From contig NZ_JAFBBS010000001.1 in assembly GCF_016907315.1 (NCBI RefSeq), positions 2,418,001-2,482,000 on the forward strand: DNA of 64,000 nt, in the 5' to 3' direction. This DNA is from Microbacterium esteraromaticum. GTDB lineage: Bacteria > Actinomycetota > Actinomycetes > Actinomycetales > Microbacteriaceae. Positions 52,603 through 64,000 of the stretch are shown in pieces (positions within the stretch are counted from its first letter, which is position 1; every line of letters begins with the position of its first letter). The notes below the pieces were generated by a model. That model saw only the letters and a list, made by a program, of their open reading frames with translations. It was not told the origin of the DNA and did not search any database. Both the position numbers and the translations under genes were made by a program.

Positions 52603-54111
52603 TCAATACGCGCCGTCAGCCTTCGTCACCGCACGAACGGTGCGCCACAGCAGCAGGAAGTCGGTCGTGAGGGACCAGTTCTCAACGTAGTAGAGGTCGA
52701 GTCGCACGCTCTCATCCCACGACAGGTTGCTTCGGCCGCTCACCTGCCACAGGCCTGTGATGCCAGGCTTCACGAGGAAGCGGCGGCGCATCCAGTCGCC
52801 GTAGTGGGCGACCTCGCTTGCCAGTGGCGGCCGAGGACCGACCAGCGACATGTCACCGCGCAGCACGTTCCACAGCTGGGGCAGCTCGTCGAGGCTGTAC
52901 CGGCGCAGAGTCTTGCCGATCTTGGTGATGCGCGGGTCGTCCTTCATCTTGAACAGCACGCCGTTGCCCTCGTTCTGGTCGAGCAGGCTGGCCAGGTGGT
53001 GTTCGGCGTTCGCGGTCATCGAGCGGAACTTGATCATCGCGAAATCGCGACCGCCGTGGCCGACCCGCTGCTGGCGGAACAGTGCAGGGCCTCCGTCGGT
53101 TCGCACGAGCATCGCGATCATCAGCATCACCGGGCTGAGCAGAAGCAGCAGTGTGGCGCTGACGACGACGTCGAACGCACGCTTCGTCGCGTACCTGACA
53201 CCGGTGAACGACGGATAGTCGACGTGGATGAGGGGCAGACCTGCGACCTGGCGGGCATGGATGCGCGGACCTGCGATGTCGGTCAGCGCGGGTGCCACGA
53301 TCAGGTCGACCCGGCGTGCCTCGAGATCCCAGCCCATCTCTCGAAGGCGGGCGGGTGAGATCGAGTCGCTTCCCGCGAAGACGACGGTGTCGGCTCCGAT
53401 GCCGGAGATCGTCGAGGAGACGTCGTCGAAGCCGCCGATCCTCGGGACTCCGGGGATCACCTCGTCGTGGAAGGAGTCGGTGAGGGCGCCGACCACGAGG
53501 ATGCCTGAGCCGGGTTCGCGGATGATCTGCTCGGCCACGTGCTTCGCCTTGTCGTGCTCGCCGATGACGAGAGCGCGCCGGACGAAGCCGCCCTGCTCGC
53601 GACGAGCGGACAGCCAGCTCCGCCACAGCCATCTGCTCACCAGCAGCAGGAAGATGCCGATCGGCAGCGCGAGCAGCAGGTAACCGCGGGCGATCTGCAG
53701 CTTGAAGACGAACGCGAGGATCGCGAGCATGCCGAAGAACCGCAGGCTCGCGTCGGCGACGCGACGGTACTCGGTGGTGCCGTTGCCGATCACCTTCATG
53801 TCGCGCGTGCCGTAGATCGACAGCGCGGCCAGCCAGCCGAGAGCGACGACGACCGAGACGCCCGTGTATGCGATGTCGATCTCGAGAGCTGTGCCCACGT
53901 TGGGCAGCACGTCTTCAGCGGTCAGGCCGAAGCGCAGAGCCTGCGCCGTGAACACCGTGGCGACGACGATGACGGTGTCGGTGAACCGCAGGCGCCCCGC
54001 GAAGGAGCGAAGCCATGTCTCCGCCCGCGGCGCGCGGATCAGCGACATGAAGCTCACCATCTCGCGCCCCACGACACGATCGCTTGATTGTTCCCCACTG
54101 ACGTACCCCAT
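52603..54111 (-). CDS. Initiating polyprenyl-phosphate sugar-1-phosphate transferase (WbaP/CpsE-like)
   Basis: A 502-residue membrane enzyme that moves a sugar-1-phosphate from a nucleotide sugar onto undecaprenyl phosphate, the first step of a repeat unit. The N-terminal third has about four spans; a Rossmann-like domain follows (about residues 180-320); the catalytic C-terminal domain has TKRAFDVVVSATLLLLLSPVM, FRQQRVGHGGRDFAMIKFRSM, KIGKTLRRYSLDELPQLWNVL and GDMSLVGPRPPL, then SGRSNLSWDESVRLDLYYVENWS. ATG at 54111 is used; later ATGs are possible. It is the only such enzyme seen in the window. Confidence 0.93.
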   Translation of the reverse strand: MGYVSGEQSSDRVVGREMVSFMSLIRAPRAETWLRSFAGRLRFTDTVIVVATVFTAQALRFGLTAEDVLPNVGTALEIDIAYTGVSVVVALGWLAALSIYGTRDMKVIGNGTTEYRRVADASLRFFGMLAILAFVFKLQIARGYLLLALPIGIFLLLVSRWLWRSWLSARREQGGFVRRALVIGEHDKAKHVAEQIIREPGSGILVVGALTDSFHDEVIPGVPRIGGFDDVSSTISGIGADTVVFAGSDSISPARLREMGWDLEARRVDLIVAPALTDIAGPRIHARQVAGLPLIHVDYPSFTGVRYATKRAFDVVVSATLLLLLSPVMLMIAMLVRTDGGPALFRQQRVGHGGRDFAMIKFRSMTANAEHHLASLLDQNEGNGVLFKMKDDPRITKIGKTLRRYSLDELPQLWNVLRGDMSLVGPRPPLASEVAHYGDWMRRRFLVKPGITGLWQVSGRSNLSWDESVRLDLYYVENWSLTTDFLLLWRTVRAVTKADGAY

Positions 54112-54204
54112 CCCCAGGTCGAATACGCATGCCGATCACTCCCCAGTCATCGGTCTGCGTGTCTCCGCCTCAGCATTCGAGTGGTGCACGACGGCGACAC
54201 TCGG

Positions 54205-54210
54205 AGTATA
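54205..54210 (-). promoter_or_regulatory. Possible -10 of the initiating transferase gene
   Basis: TATACT on the minus strand, a near-consensus -10, lies about 95 nt before the ATG at 54111. No good -35 is visible at the usual distance. Confidence 0.35.
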
Positions 54211-54252
54211 CCCACCCGGGTAGAACGTCGATAGGTCGATTCTGGTGACGGA

Positions 54253-55026
54253 TCAGTTCACGGCAGACCAGCGGGGGATCGGCCACAGTATGGCTCCCAC
54301 GCGTCCGACGATCCCCTCGCTCTCAGCCCATCGCCAGCAGTCCTGAGCCGCGCCGTCGACGCGGCACTCGATCGCCGAATCGGCCGAGTTCGAGCGATGA
54401 TCGCCGAGCATCAGGTATCGGTCCTCCGGCACGGTGACCTCGTCGAAACAGCGCGTCGAGCGAGGAGTCGTCGAGCAGTCGAGAACCCCCAGGTCGAAAG
54501 GCAGATCCTCGTAGACGTAGGGCTCGTCGATCGGCTCGCCGTCGACCATGACCTCACCCTGAGCCGAGCAGCACGCGACTCTCTCCCCCGGCGTGCCGAT
54601 CACGCGCTTCACGAGGGTGTGCCGGCCCGAGGGGCCGAAACCGGTCACCTCGCCGACCCGGCGCAGGAGAGCGGTGAGAGGCGGCTCGTCCGGCTGCGCT
54701 CCGGTGTCCCACTCGGGGCCGGCATCGAAGACGACCACATCTCCCCGTCGGGGGTCACCCATTCCATACGCGAGTCGGTCGACCAGTACCCGGTCTCCGA
54801 CCTGCAGCGTCTGCTCCATCGAACCGGACGGCACGACATACGGCTTCGCGACGAAGGTGAGCAGGAGTCCGGTGACGGCGAAGGCCGCGAAGAGGTGGAA
54901 CCAGAAGCTGCCCGCGACGCGTCGCCAGAGCGGCGTCTTCGCGGCGCCGGGAGGCGGGTCGTCCTGATGCCCGGCGTCCGTCCCTTCAGGGGCGAGCCGA
55001 CCGGCGTCCGGAGCCGACGCGCTCAT
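54253..55026 (-). CDS. lepB: Signal peptidase I
   Basis: A 257-residue membrane serine protease that cleaves Sec and Tat signal peptides on the outer face. After an acidic, Pro-rich cytoplasmic tail (residues 1-30) and one span (about 44-62), it has the nucleophile region [29 protein letters not shown], the catalytic Lys in [14 protein letters not shown] and [12 protein letters not shown]. The start overlaps the phosphatase stop as ATGA, so the two are coupled. Its presence inside a polysaccharide locus with two Tat-exported proteins is noteworthy. Confidence 0.94.
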   Translation of the reverse strand: MSASAPDAGRLAPEGTDAGHQDDPPPGAAKTPLWRRVAGSFWFHLFAAFAVTGLLLTFVAKPYVVPSGSMEQTLQVGDRVLVDRLAYGMGDPRRGDVVVFDAGPEWDTGAQPDEPPLTALLRRVGEVTGFGPSGRHTLVKRVIGTPGERVACCSAQGEVMVDGEPIDEPYVYEDLPFDLGVLDCSTTPRSTRCFDEVTVPEDRYLMLGDHRSNSADSAIECRVDGAAQDCWRWAESEGIVGRVGAILWPIPRWSAVN

Positions 55027-55691
55027 CCCAGCGCCAGCCGGATGACGCGTTCGACCTGAGCCACAGCCGGCAGCAGCTCGGCTGCAGCCCGCTGGTAGAC
55101 CTTCGACGACTGACGAAAGGGGTCGATGACATCGTCATCGACGGTCGCGGCCGTGGTGCGCGTGCCGGTGATGGACGCGACCGCGTGGCGCACCCGTTCG
55201 GCAGGCACATCCCCTCCTGCGGCGGCAGCAGCGAGAATCCGCTCGTCGGGCATGGCCTCGGCGAGGCGGGCGAACTCGCGCACCGGCACGACGTGACGCA
55301 GCTTGCCAGGCGTCATCTGCAGGGCGACATCGCGGTGCTCCCGGGTCATGGTGAGCACCAGATCGGCCTCGATGAGCATCGGCTCGACGAGGTAGCGAGC
55401 CCGGTGGGCCTCGGCGATCGAGGGATCGACTCCCGCGTGGGCTGCGAGTTCGAGGGTCTGCGTGGTCATGCCGTGCCCGACGAGCGCATGGGTGCCGGCG
55501 CTGTGCACCTCTACTGGCAGGTCGCTCAGCCGCTGCCGCAGCAGCGCCTCGGCCAGGGGCGAGCGGCAGATGTTGCCCGTGCACACGGTGAGGATGCGAG
55601 GCACCGCCCCCGCGGCCATCCGGCGGCGCTCGCGGCGCGTCTGAGCGCGAGGCGGAGCGGACGAGGATGCAGCGGACATGCGACTCAGCAT
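55023..55691 (-). CDS. Low-molecular-weight protein tyrosine phosphatase (Wzb-like)
   Basis: A 222-residue phosphatase with the P-loop CTGNICRSP (Cys nucleophile and Arg, about residues 36-44) and the general-acid DP in VIDPFRQS. It probably removes phosphate from the Tyr tails of the Wzz-kinases. It is longer than usual (about 150-200 residues) because of a Ser/Arg-rich N-terminal extension. ATG at 55691 is preferred to ATG at 55679, as a GGGGA site lies nine bases upstream. Confidence 0.88.
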   Translation of the reverse strand: MLSRMSAASSSAPPRAQTRRERRRMAAGAVPRILTVCTGNICRSPLAEALLRQRLSDLPVEVHSAGTHALVGHGMTTQTLELAAHAGVDPSIAEAHRARYLVEPMLIEADLVLTMTREHRDVALQMTPGKLRHVVPVREFARLAEAMPDERILAAAAAGGDVPAERVRHAVASITGTRTTAATVDDDVIDPFRQSSKVYQRAAAELLPAVAQVERVIRLALG

Positions 55692-55751
55692 AAGCGGGGT
55701 TCCCCAGGGGAAAGGCGCGGGCACGTCGGCCGTCTGTGCGACGATGTCAGC

Positions 55752-59000
<3,249 letters not shown>

Positions 59001-59004
<4 letters not shown>

Positions 59005-60008
59005 CGCATCAGGCGACGCCAGCGGCTCAGCGCCGCGGCAGGAGCCGTTACAGCGAGGGCGCTCAGGAGCCGAGGGGTCGGCGGCGCAGAGGTGAACGCC
59101 AGCCAGCTGGTGTCGAGGACAGCCTCGGCGGAGTGCGCGGCGGCTGCGCTGGGCAGCGCCGAGCGGATCCGGGATGCCAGCTCGGGAGCATCCCGGAGCC
59201 GCCGCAGAGCGACGAGCAGCGCGTCGGCGCTGTCGCCGTCGGCCAGCACCATCGTCTCGCCGTCGACGCCCGTCTCCGTGTAGCCGGCGTAGCTCCCGCA
59301 CACGGGGATGGCTCCGCCGTGCCACGCCGCGATCAGCTTCGTCGGCGGCTTGCTGCGTTCGTCCACCCCACGCCCATGCGTGCAGAGCACGACATCGACA
59401 TCGCGGAAGTCCTCCCAGCGGCCGTCGTGCTCTGTGTCGACGCGCAGCGTCATGCCCAGCTCGGTCAGGGAGCTGCGGAAGCGCGCATCCGCCCATGCGG
59501 GAACGTTGTACGAGTACGCCTTGATCGCGACCGTCTCGAGCCGGTCACCGCGCCCGGCGTCCCGCGGCCGGATCCCGCGCTGCGGAAGCAGGGGCAGCAC
59601 GCGCTGCCGGCTGAGGCGCACGCTGGCCCGCGTCGGCATCGCCTCGAGAGTCGTGAACGACGGAGCACGAACACTCAGGTAGGTGTCGACGCGGAGGACG
59701 ACCATCCCCGGCATCCGACCGGGAGCGACGAGCGCCCGTCGCAGCAGTGCGAAGCCGAGGCGCAGACGCATGCGCGCCGGAATCTGCGGCTGATGCGCGA
59801 CGAGCTCCTCCATCGACGCGACGACGGCGGTGGCGTATGCCGGGATGTCGACCCCGATCGACACAGGGAGGCCCGCGCCGCGCATCCGCTGGAACAGCTC
59901 GAGGAACGCGTGGCCGTAGGCGGTCAGGTGCAGTCCGGGTTCGAGGTCGGGATCCCACGCGGTGCGCGCCTCAGGATGCCTGGTCCAGAAGTGCACGTGG
60001 TCCGGCAT
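59001..60008 (-). CDS. Predicted glycosyltransferase, divergent
   Basis: A 335-residue protein. The C-terminal half has the look of a GT-B donor domain: IAAWHGGAIPVCGSYAGYTETGVDGETMVLADGDSADALLVAL, preceded by DVDVVLCTHGRG. The N-terminal half (HVHFWTRHPEARTAWDPDLEPG) does not match a family I know. The start is ATG at 60008, since the frame stays open further upstream only across the antisense of galE. It converges with rmlCD and overlaps its stop by 4 nt. The assignment rests on fold-like motifs only. Confidence 0.65.
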
Positions 60009-60086
60009 CAGTCCCCGTCTCCGCAGCCTCGCATCTCCCGTCACACGGTACAGGTGATGTCCGGAGCGATCCCATAGGGTCGAACC

Positions 60087-61109
60087 GTGCGCATTCTTCT
60101 CACCGGCGGTGCCGGCTACATCGGGTCCCATGTCGCTCTCGTGCTGCTGGAGGCAGGTCACGACGTGCTCGTCCTCGACGACTACTCGAACAGCTCGCGC
60201 GAGGCCATCGGCCGCGTCGAAGAGCTGACCGGCCGCTCCATCGACACGATCGACTGCGACCTCGCCGATCAGGCTGCCTCCGCCGCGGCCCTGCGCGACG
60301 AGAAGTTCGAGGCCGTCATCCACCTCGCCGGGCTCAAGGCCGTCGGCGAGTCGGTGGCTCAGCCGTCGCGCTACTACCGCACGAACCTCGTCTCCACGCT
60401 CAACCTGCTCGACATCATGGCCGATCACGGCGTCACGAAGCTCGTCTTCAGCTCGTCGGCCACGGTGTACAGCCCCGCCGCCGAGGGCGTGCTGAATCTC
60501 GACGAGTCGCAGCCCTCCGGCACGGGCATCACGAACCCGTACGGGTGGACGAAGGCGATGAACGAGCAGATCATCCGCGACGTGCAGGCCAGCCGCCCCG
60601 AGCTCGAGGCGATCCTGCTGCGCTACTTCAACCCGGTCGGCGCGCACCCGTCCGGGCGCATCGGCGAAGACCCGTCCGGGATCCCCAACAACCTCATGCC
60701 CTTCGTATCGCAGGTCGCCATCGGGCGCCGCGACCACCTCGCCGTCTTCGGCGATCAGTACCCCACTCACGACGGCACGGGCGTGCGCGACTACATCCAC
60801 GTGATGGACCTTGCAGAGGGCCACCTCGCGGCGCTCGACGGTCTGCGCCCCGGCGTCGAGGCGTACAACCTCGGCACCGGCGACGGGCAGAGCGTGCTCG
60901 ACATCGTCAAGGCGTTCACGGCGGCCACGGGCCAGGAGATCCGCTACGAGGTCGTCGCCGCCCGCCCCGGCGATGTCGCCCGCGCGGTCGCCGATCCGAC
61001 GAAGGCGAACCGCGAGCTCGACTGGCATGCGACGCGCACGATCGAAGACGCCTGCCGCGACTCGTGGAGCTGGCAGTCGCAGAACCCGAACGGGTACGCG
61101 GCGGTCTGA
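60087..61109 (+). CDS. galE: UDP-glucose 4-epimerase
   Basis: A 340-residue enzyme interconverting UDP-glucose and UDP-galactose. It has RILLTGGAGYIGSHVALVLL, HLAGLKAVGESV, SSSATVYS, the catalytic NPYGWTK, RYFNPVGAHPSG, and GTGVRDYIHVMDLAEGHLAAL. The start is GTG at 60087, and the length is standard. It is divergent from the glycosyltransferase at 59001 and converges with the GT-C gene. Confidence 0.95.
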   Translation: MRILLTGGAGYIGSHVALVLLEAGHDVLVLDDYSNSSREAIGRVEELTGRSIDTIDCDLADQAASAAALRDEKFEAVIHLAGLKAVGESVAQPSRYYRTNLVSTLNLLDIMADHGVTKLVFSSSATVYSPAAEGVLNLDESQPSGTGITNPYGWTKAMNEQIIRDVQASRPELEAILLRYFNPVGAHPSGRIGEDPSGIPNNLMPFVSQVAIGRRDHLAVFGDQYPTHDGTGVRDYIHVMDLAEGHLAALDGLRPGVEAYNLGTGDGQSVLDIVKAFTAATGQEIRYEVVAARPGDVARAVADPTKANRELDWHATRTIEDACRDSWSWQSQNPNGYAAV

Positions 61110-61113
61110 GCGA

Positions 61114-61131
61114 CAGCTCAGCGGTGAGCTG
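61114..61131. terminator. Short convergent stem-loop between galE and the GT-C gene
   Basis: CAGCTCA at 61114-61120 and TGAGCTG at 61125-61131 form a 7-bp stem with a 4-nt loop in the 25-nt gap between two stop codons. There is no T-run, so its efficiency is uncertain. Confidence 0.4.
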
Positions 61132-61134
61132 GCG

Positions 61135-62628
61135 TCACTCGGCGGGCGCGCACACGCGGTAGTGGCGGGCCTCGACCAGCACCTCTGTGTCGCACTGCTG
61201 GCCAGTGAGACGCGGCGTGCGCGCCATGCTCGGCGCATCGAACAGGCCCACGTGCGCACCCGACATGACGATGGGCGCGACCGCGGCTCCCCAGGGGGCG
61301 GCTGCCAGCCACGCGGTCTGGGTCTCGTCGACCCATTCGGCGATGACTGCGACGTCCGCCCGCTGTGTGGCGAGTGTCTCGCCGCGGGGGACGGAGGTCT
61401 GCTGCACGTGCCCGGCGATGCTCCAGACGAGAGAGGCCGACAGGGCCGCTGCGAGAACGCCCCCGGCGATGCGGCGCACATTGACAGGCTCCGCCCCTGT
61501 GCTCGCGGAATCTGCGCGGGAGACGCGCGGTGTCATGAGCTCGTGTGCGCCCCAGTACGCCACGATCACCAGAGCAGGGAAGAAGGCGAGCACGCCGACA
61601 GCAGGATGACGCACCCACAGCGGGGTGTGCGCGGCGGTGGACCACCAGGACACGAAGACCAGAGCTCCGACCGCGGCGGTCAGCGCCAGCGCGAGGGATC
61701 GGCGTCGGAGGCGGCCGCGACGGCGGACCTCGATCAGTCCCGCGATGACCAGCGCGACGACGATCGCCGCAGTCAGCCACGCCGCCCATCCCGGCACGAA
61801 CCACGCGCCGCTGAGCGTCTCCAGCTTCTGCGAGACCGTGGTCGCCTGCCCGCTCTGCCCGCCGCTCAGGAGGAAGCGCTTCATCTGGCGCAGGTGGTCG
61901 ACGAAACCAGAGGGTCCGAGCGCGATGAGAGCCCACAGCTCGAAGAGCAGGGTCGGCACGCCGACCATCACCAGCGGCAGCCAGCCGCGCACGAAGGTCT
62001 GCCCGATGCGAGCCCAGCCTCGGCCTGGGGCGCCCACCCAGATCATGACGGCGAACGCCGGCAGGGCCAGAAGGGCGATCAGCTTGGCCTGGATCGCCAG
62101 CCCGACCAGCAGCCCGGCCAGCCAGGGACGCTTGCGCACCGCGATCAGCGCCCAGACGAGCAGCGCCGCCGCCGGGATCTCGCCCAGCAGATCAGCAGGA
62201 CCCTGAATCGGCGAGATGCTGCCCAAGCCGTTGAATGCCAGTGGAGCCGCGGCACCCAGCAGGGCCGCCCAGCGGCCGCCCACGCGAGCGCCGAGCACAG
62301 CCAGGCCGGCGATGAGCAGCGACCAGAACATCACGGGGACCAGCCGCGCGCTGATCACGGGATCGCCGCCGAACAGCAGCATTCCCGCCACGGGGAGCAG
62401 CACCGCTGGCCCCGTCGAGATGCGGGCGTCGAAGGGGGTGATGGTCGAGCCCGAGAGAGCGCCGTCGCTGGAGTAGCCGAGGCCGGCGAGAAGATTCAGG
62501 GGAACGGTGAGGTTGAACGCCTCGTCCTCCCAGAATCGCGCTGTCAGGCTGTGCTGGATCACGACGAGGTGACAGACGAGCAGCCCGACCGCCAGCATCC
62601 AGAACGCGATGGTGCGGGACAGCCTCAT
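61135..62628 (-). CDS. GT-C membrane glycosyltransferase (GT39/ArnT-like)
   Basis: A 497-residue protein with about eleven spans. The first outside loop carries RFWEDEAFNL, the Asp-Glu motif of GT-C enzymes that use a polyprenyl-phosphate sugar donor. Further spans are Ala/Leu-rich, and an outside C-terminal domain ends with several Cys. ATG at 62628 lies two bases after the stop of the GT2 gene, so the two are cotranscribed. It probably transfers a sugar from the lipid carrier charged by that GT2 onto a surface glycan. Confidence 0.83.
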   Translation of the reverse strand: MRLSRTIAFWMLAVGLLVCHLVVIQHSLTARFWEDEAFNLTVPLNLLAGLGYSSDGALSGSTITPFDARISTGPAVLLPVAGMLLFGGDPVISARLVPVMFWSLLIAGLAVLGARVGGRWAALLGAAAPLAFNGLGSISPIQGPADLLGEIPAAALLVWALIAVRKRPWLAGLLVGLAIQAKLIALLALPAFAVMIWVGAPGRGWARIGQTFVRGWLPLVMVGVPTLLFELWALIALGPSGFVDHLRQMKRFLLSGGQSGQATTVSQKLETLSGAWFVPGWAAWLTAAIVVALVIAGLIEVRRRGRLRRRSLALALTAAVGALVFVSWWSTAAHTPLWVRHPAVGVLAFFPALVIVAYWGAHELMTPRVSRADSASTGAEPVNVRRIAGGVLAAALSASLVWSIAGHVQQTSVPRGETLATQRADVAVIAEWVDETQTAWLAAAPWGAAVAPIVMSGAHVGLFDAPSMARTPRLTGQQCDTEVLVEARHYRVCAPAE

Positions 62629-62630
62629 CG

Positions 62631-63401
62631 TCACGGCTTCCGGATGCTGCGCAGCGGTGCGTTCGGGCGAAGCGACAGCATCCACGCCTCGCGCAGCGCG
62701 CCGACGACGAACCGCCGCAGACGCGGCGGCGGCACCAGCGCCTTCACACCACCGCCCCACATCGTGCCGCTCGTCGATGCCCCACGGCGCGGGATGCTCG
62801 TGACGGCGAGGTAGCGAACCGAGAAGTCGCCGCGCGCCTCGGCGAGCGAGAAGTGCACATGCGGCACGAGAAGCTCGGAGGGCGCTGCGTCGAGCAGTGC
62901 GCGCAGCGCCGCGGGCCGATAGGCGCGCAGCGGGGTGTTGACGTCTGGGACCCGGCGGCCTGCGGCCGAGGCGATCATCAGCCCGACCGCCCCGGTGAGG
63001 ACGCGGCGGTACCAGGGGTCGGTGCGGCTGTGGCGCACGCCGTGCACGACATCGGCGGCGGTGGTCTGGGCTGCCCCCACGAGGCGGGCGAAATCCGGTC
63101 CGATGAACTGCCCGTCGCCGTCGACATGCACGAGCAGGTCGGGGTCGAGCGCGAGCCCCGCGCGGTACGCGGCGAGGGCGGTGGGCCCGTGCCCGCGATT
63201 GTCTGGCTGCGGCTCGACCTGCACATCGTCGATGCCCGTGAGCGCTGCGACCGTGGCATCCGTCGACAGGTCGTCCGCGACGACGAACGACAGCCGATCG
63301 GTGAGGGGTGCGACGTTCTCGCGGATCTCGTCGATGAAACCGCGGATGCCCTCTGCCTCGTTGTAGGCGGGCATCACGATGACGAGATGGGGTACTGACA
63401 C
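62631..63401 (-). CDS. Glycosyltransferase family 2, dolichol-phosphate-mannose-synthase-like
   Basis: A 256-residue GT-A enzyme: HLVIVMPAYNEAEGIRGFI, FVVADDLSTDATVAAL, DNRGHGPTALAAYRAGL, and DLLVHVDGDGQF (metal site), then VVHGVRHSRTDPWYRRVLTGAVGLMI. It would charge polyprenyl phosphate with a sugar for the GT-C enzyme. It has no clear C-terminal membrane anchor. GTG at 63401 is preferred over GTG at 63413 because GAGGA lies 5-6 bases upstream. Divergent from gtrA-like. Confidence 0.85.
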   Translation of the reverse strand: MSVPHLVIVMPAYNEAEGIRGFIDEIRENVAPLTDRLSFVVADDLSTDATVAALTGIDDVQVEPQPDNRGHGPTALAAYRAGLALDPDLLVHVDGDGQFIGPDFARLVGAAQTTAADVVHGVRHSRTDPWYRRVLTGAVGLMIASAAGRRVPDVNTPLRAYRPAALRALLDAAPSELLVPHVHFSLAEARGDFSVRYLAVTSIPRRGASTSGTMWGGGVKALVPPPRLRRFVVGALREAWMLSLRPNAPLRSIRKP

Positions 63402-63461
63402 GCGGATCCTCACGGTGAACGGGAGCGGTACAGTGCCACTCGCTAGTAGCCTAGTTGAGCC

Positions 63462-63911
63462 ATGAAGAATGACTCTCGCCTGCGGCGACTTGCCTCGGTC
63501 GGAAGTCGCTTCCTCGTCGTCGGCGCCCTCAGCACCCTGATCGAGATCGGTGTCTTCAACCTGCTCGTCTACGTCATGGGGGTCGACGTCGTCTGGGGCA
63601 AGATCATCGCATCGCTGGTCGCCCTGGTGAACGCCTACATCGGCAACCGTGAATGGACGTTCAAGCACCGTGACCGTCGCGGCCGGGTGAATGAGCTCGT
63701 GCTCTTCCTCATCACCAACGCGGTGTGCACCGGGCTGGGCGCACTGCTTCTCTGGCTCGGCGTTCTCGGGGCATCGGCGATTCTGGGCCGAGACGCAGGC
63801 CCGTTCGCCGTCAACTTCGTGAACCTGGTCAGCATCGCGATCGTCGTTCTCGTGCGATTCGCGCTGTACCACGGCATCGTCTTCCGCGTCGCGCCGCCCA
63901 AGCAGCCGTGA
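63462..63911 (+). CDS. GtrA family membrane protein
   Basis: A 149-residue protein with four predicted spans and the family core RFLVVGALSTLIEIGVFNLLV, ASLVALVNAYIGNREWTFKHR and VNLVSIAIVVLVRFALYHGIVFR. GtrA-type proteins are thought to flip polyprenyl-phosphate sugars. Together with the adjacent GT2 and GT-C genes it forms a three-part decoration set. Only 60 bp separate the two divergent starts, so they share a promoter region. A long stem-loop follows the stop. Confidence 0.9.
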   Translation: MKNDSRLRRLASVGSRFLVVGALSTLIEIGVFNLLVYVMGVDVVWGKIIASLVALVNAYIGNREWTFKHRDRRGRVNELVLFLITNAVCTGLGALLLWLGVLGASAILGRDAGPFAVNFVNLVSIAIVVLVRFALYHGIVFRVAPPKQP

Positions 63912-63914
63912 TCG

Positions 63915-63944
63915 CGATGGCCGGCGGAGGTCCGCCGGCCATCG
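63915..63944. terminator. Stem-loop behind the GtrA-like gene
   Basis: A 14-bp perfect stem (63915-63928 against 63931-63944) with a 2-nt gap, four bases after the stop. There is no T-run. It probably works in both directions, since a minus-strand gene seems to end at 63951. Confidence 0.65.
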
Positions 63945-63950
63945 ATCAGC

Positions 63951-64000
63951 TCAGTCGCCGCAGCCCGCGGCGTCGACGGTGAGCGCCGTCGGGCGCACCA
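63951..64000 (-). CDS. Possible C-terminal end of a minus-strand gene
   Basis: Read from the window edge on the minus strand, 15 codons (VRPTALTVDAAGCGD) run to a TGA at 63951-63953, just before the stem-loop. The position behind a bidirectional terminator fits a gene end, but the piece is too short to identify. Confidence 0.35.
   Translation of the reverse strand, partial: VRPTALTVDAAGCGD

Noticed and set aside
60009..61481. Extension of the minus-strand glycosyltransferase across galE
   Set aside because: It is the antisense of galE with no motif; the fold-like sequence begins at the ATG at 60008.

Overview
The window looks like a chromosomal segment of a high-GC Gram-positive bacterium of the Microbacteriaceae, most likely Microbacterium. 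This is inferred from gene order and style: a cstA-ybdD pair, truA, an rplM-rpsI-glmM housekeeping block, many GTG starts, 1-13 nt overlaps inside operons, and actinobacterial protein features. No rRNA, tRNA, insertion sequence, phage gene or CRISPR array was seen. Layout: (1) 1-4642, ordinary genes: the 3' part of cstA, its small partner ybdD, truA, a polytopic membrane protein and an endonuclease/exonuclease/phosphatase-fold protein. (2) 4646-25577, surface-polysaccharide locus A: a nucleotidyltransferase/PqqD-like/HPr-kinase-like cassette, glycosyltransferases, an O-antigen-ligase-type polymerase, a Wzz-tyrosine-kinase fusion, a CBS-NeuB-SAF-TIM-barrel fusion enzyme, a PglK-type ABC exporter, a PIG-L deacetylase and a large Tat-exported protein. 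(3) 25684-28215, rplM, rpsI and glmM behind a promoter and a structured leader. (4) 28216-30301, a tandem duplication of a LuxR-type regulator together with a terminator-like element. (5) 30302-63911, surface-polysaccharide locus B: VanZ-like and acyltransferase membrane proteins, a second polymerase, a second Wzz-tyrosine kinase, many glycosyltransferases, a second ABC exporter, a small Tat-exported protein, a second nucleotidyltransferase-PqqD pair joined to a MauE-thioredoxin fusion, the single initiating polyprenyl-phosphate sugar transferase, signal peptidase I, a low-molecular-weight tyrosine phosphatase, the dTDP-rhamnose genes (rmlA, rmlB, fused rmlC-rmlD), galE, and a GT2 / GT-C / GtrA decoration set. 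(6) 63951-64000 may hold the end of another minus-strand gene. How the parts fit together (inference): rmlA-B-CD and galE supply dTDP-rhamnose and UDP-galactose, and glmM supplies glucosamine-1-phosphate for both wall and polysaccharide. The sugar transferase at 52603-54111 would start a lipid-linked repeat unit that the glycosyltransferases extend. No Wzx-type flippase is visible, so the two PglK-like ABC proteins are the best flippase candidates. The two Wzy-like proteins would polymerise, with chain length set by the two Wzz-tyrosine kinases and reversed by the phosphatase. The least explained component is the repeated nucleotidyltransferase-PqqD module. One copy sits beside an HPr-kinase-like protein that itself ends in a PqqD-like domain, and the other beside a MauE-thioredoxin protein. 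These are parts familiar from peptide-modification (RiPP/lasso) systems, but no peptide, cyclase or leader peptidase gene is visible.
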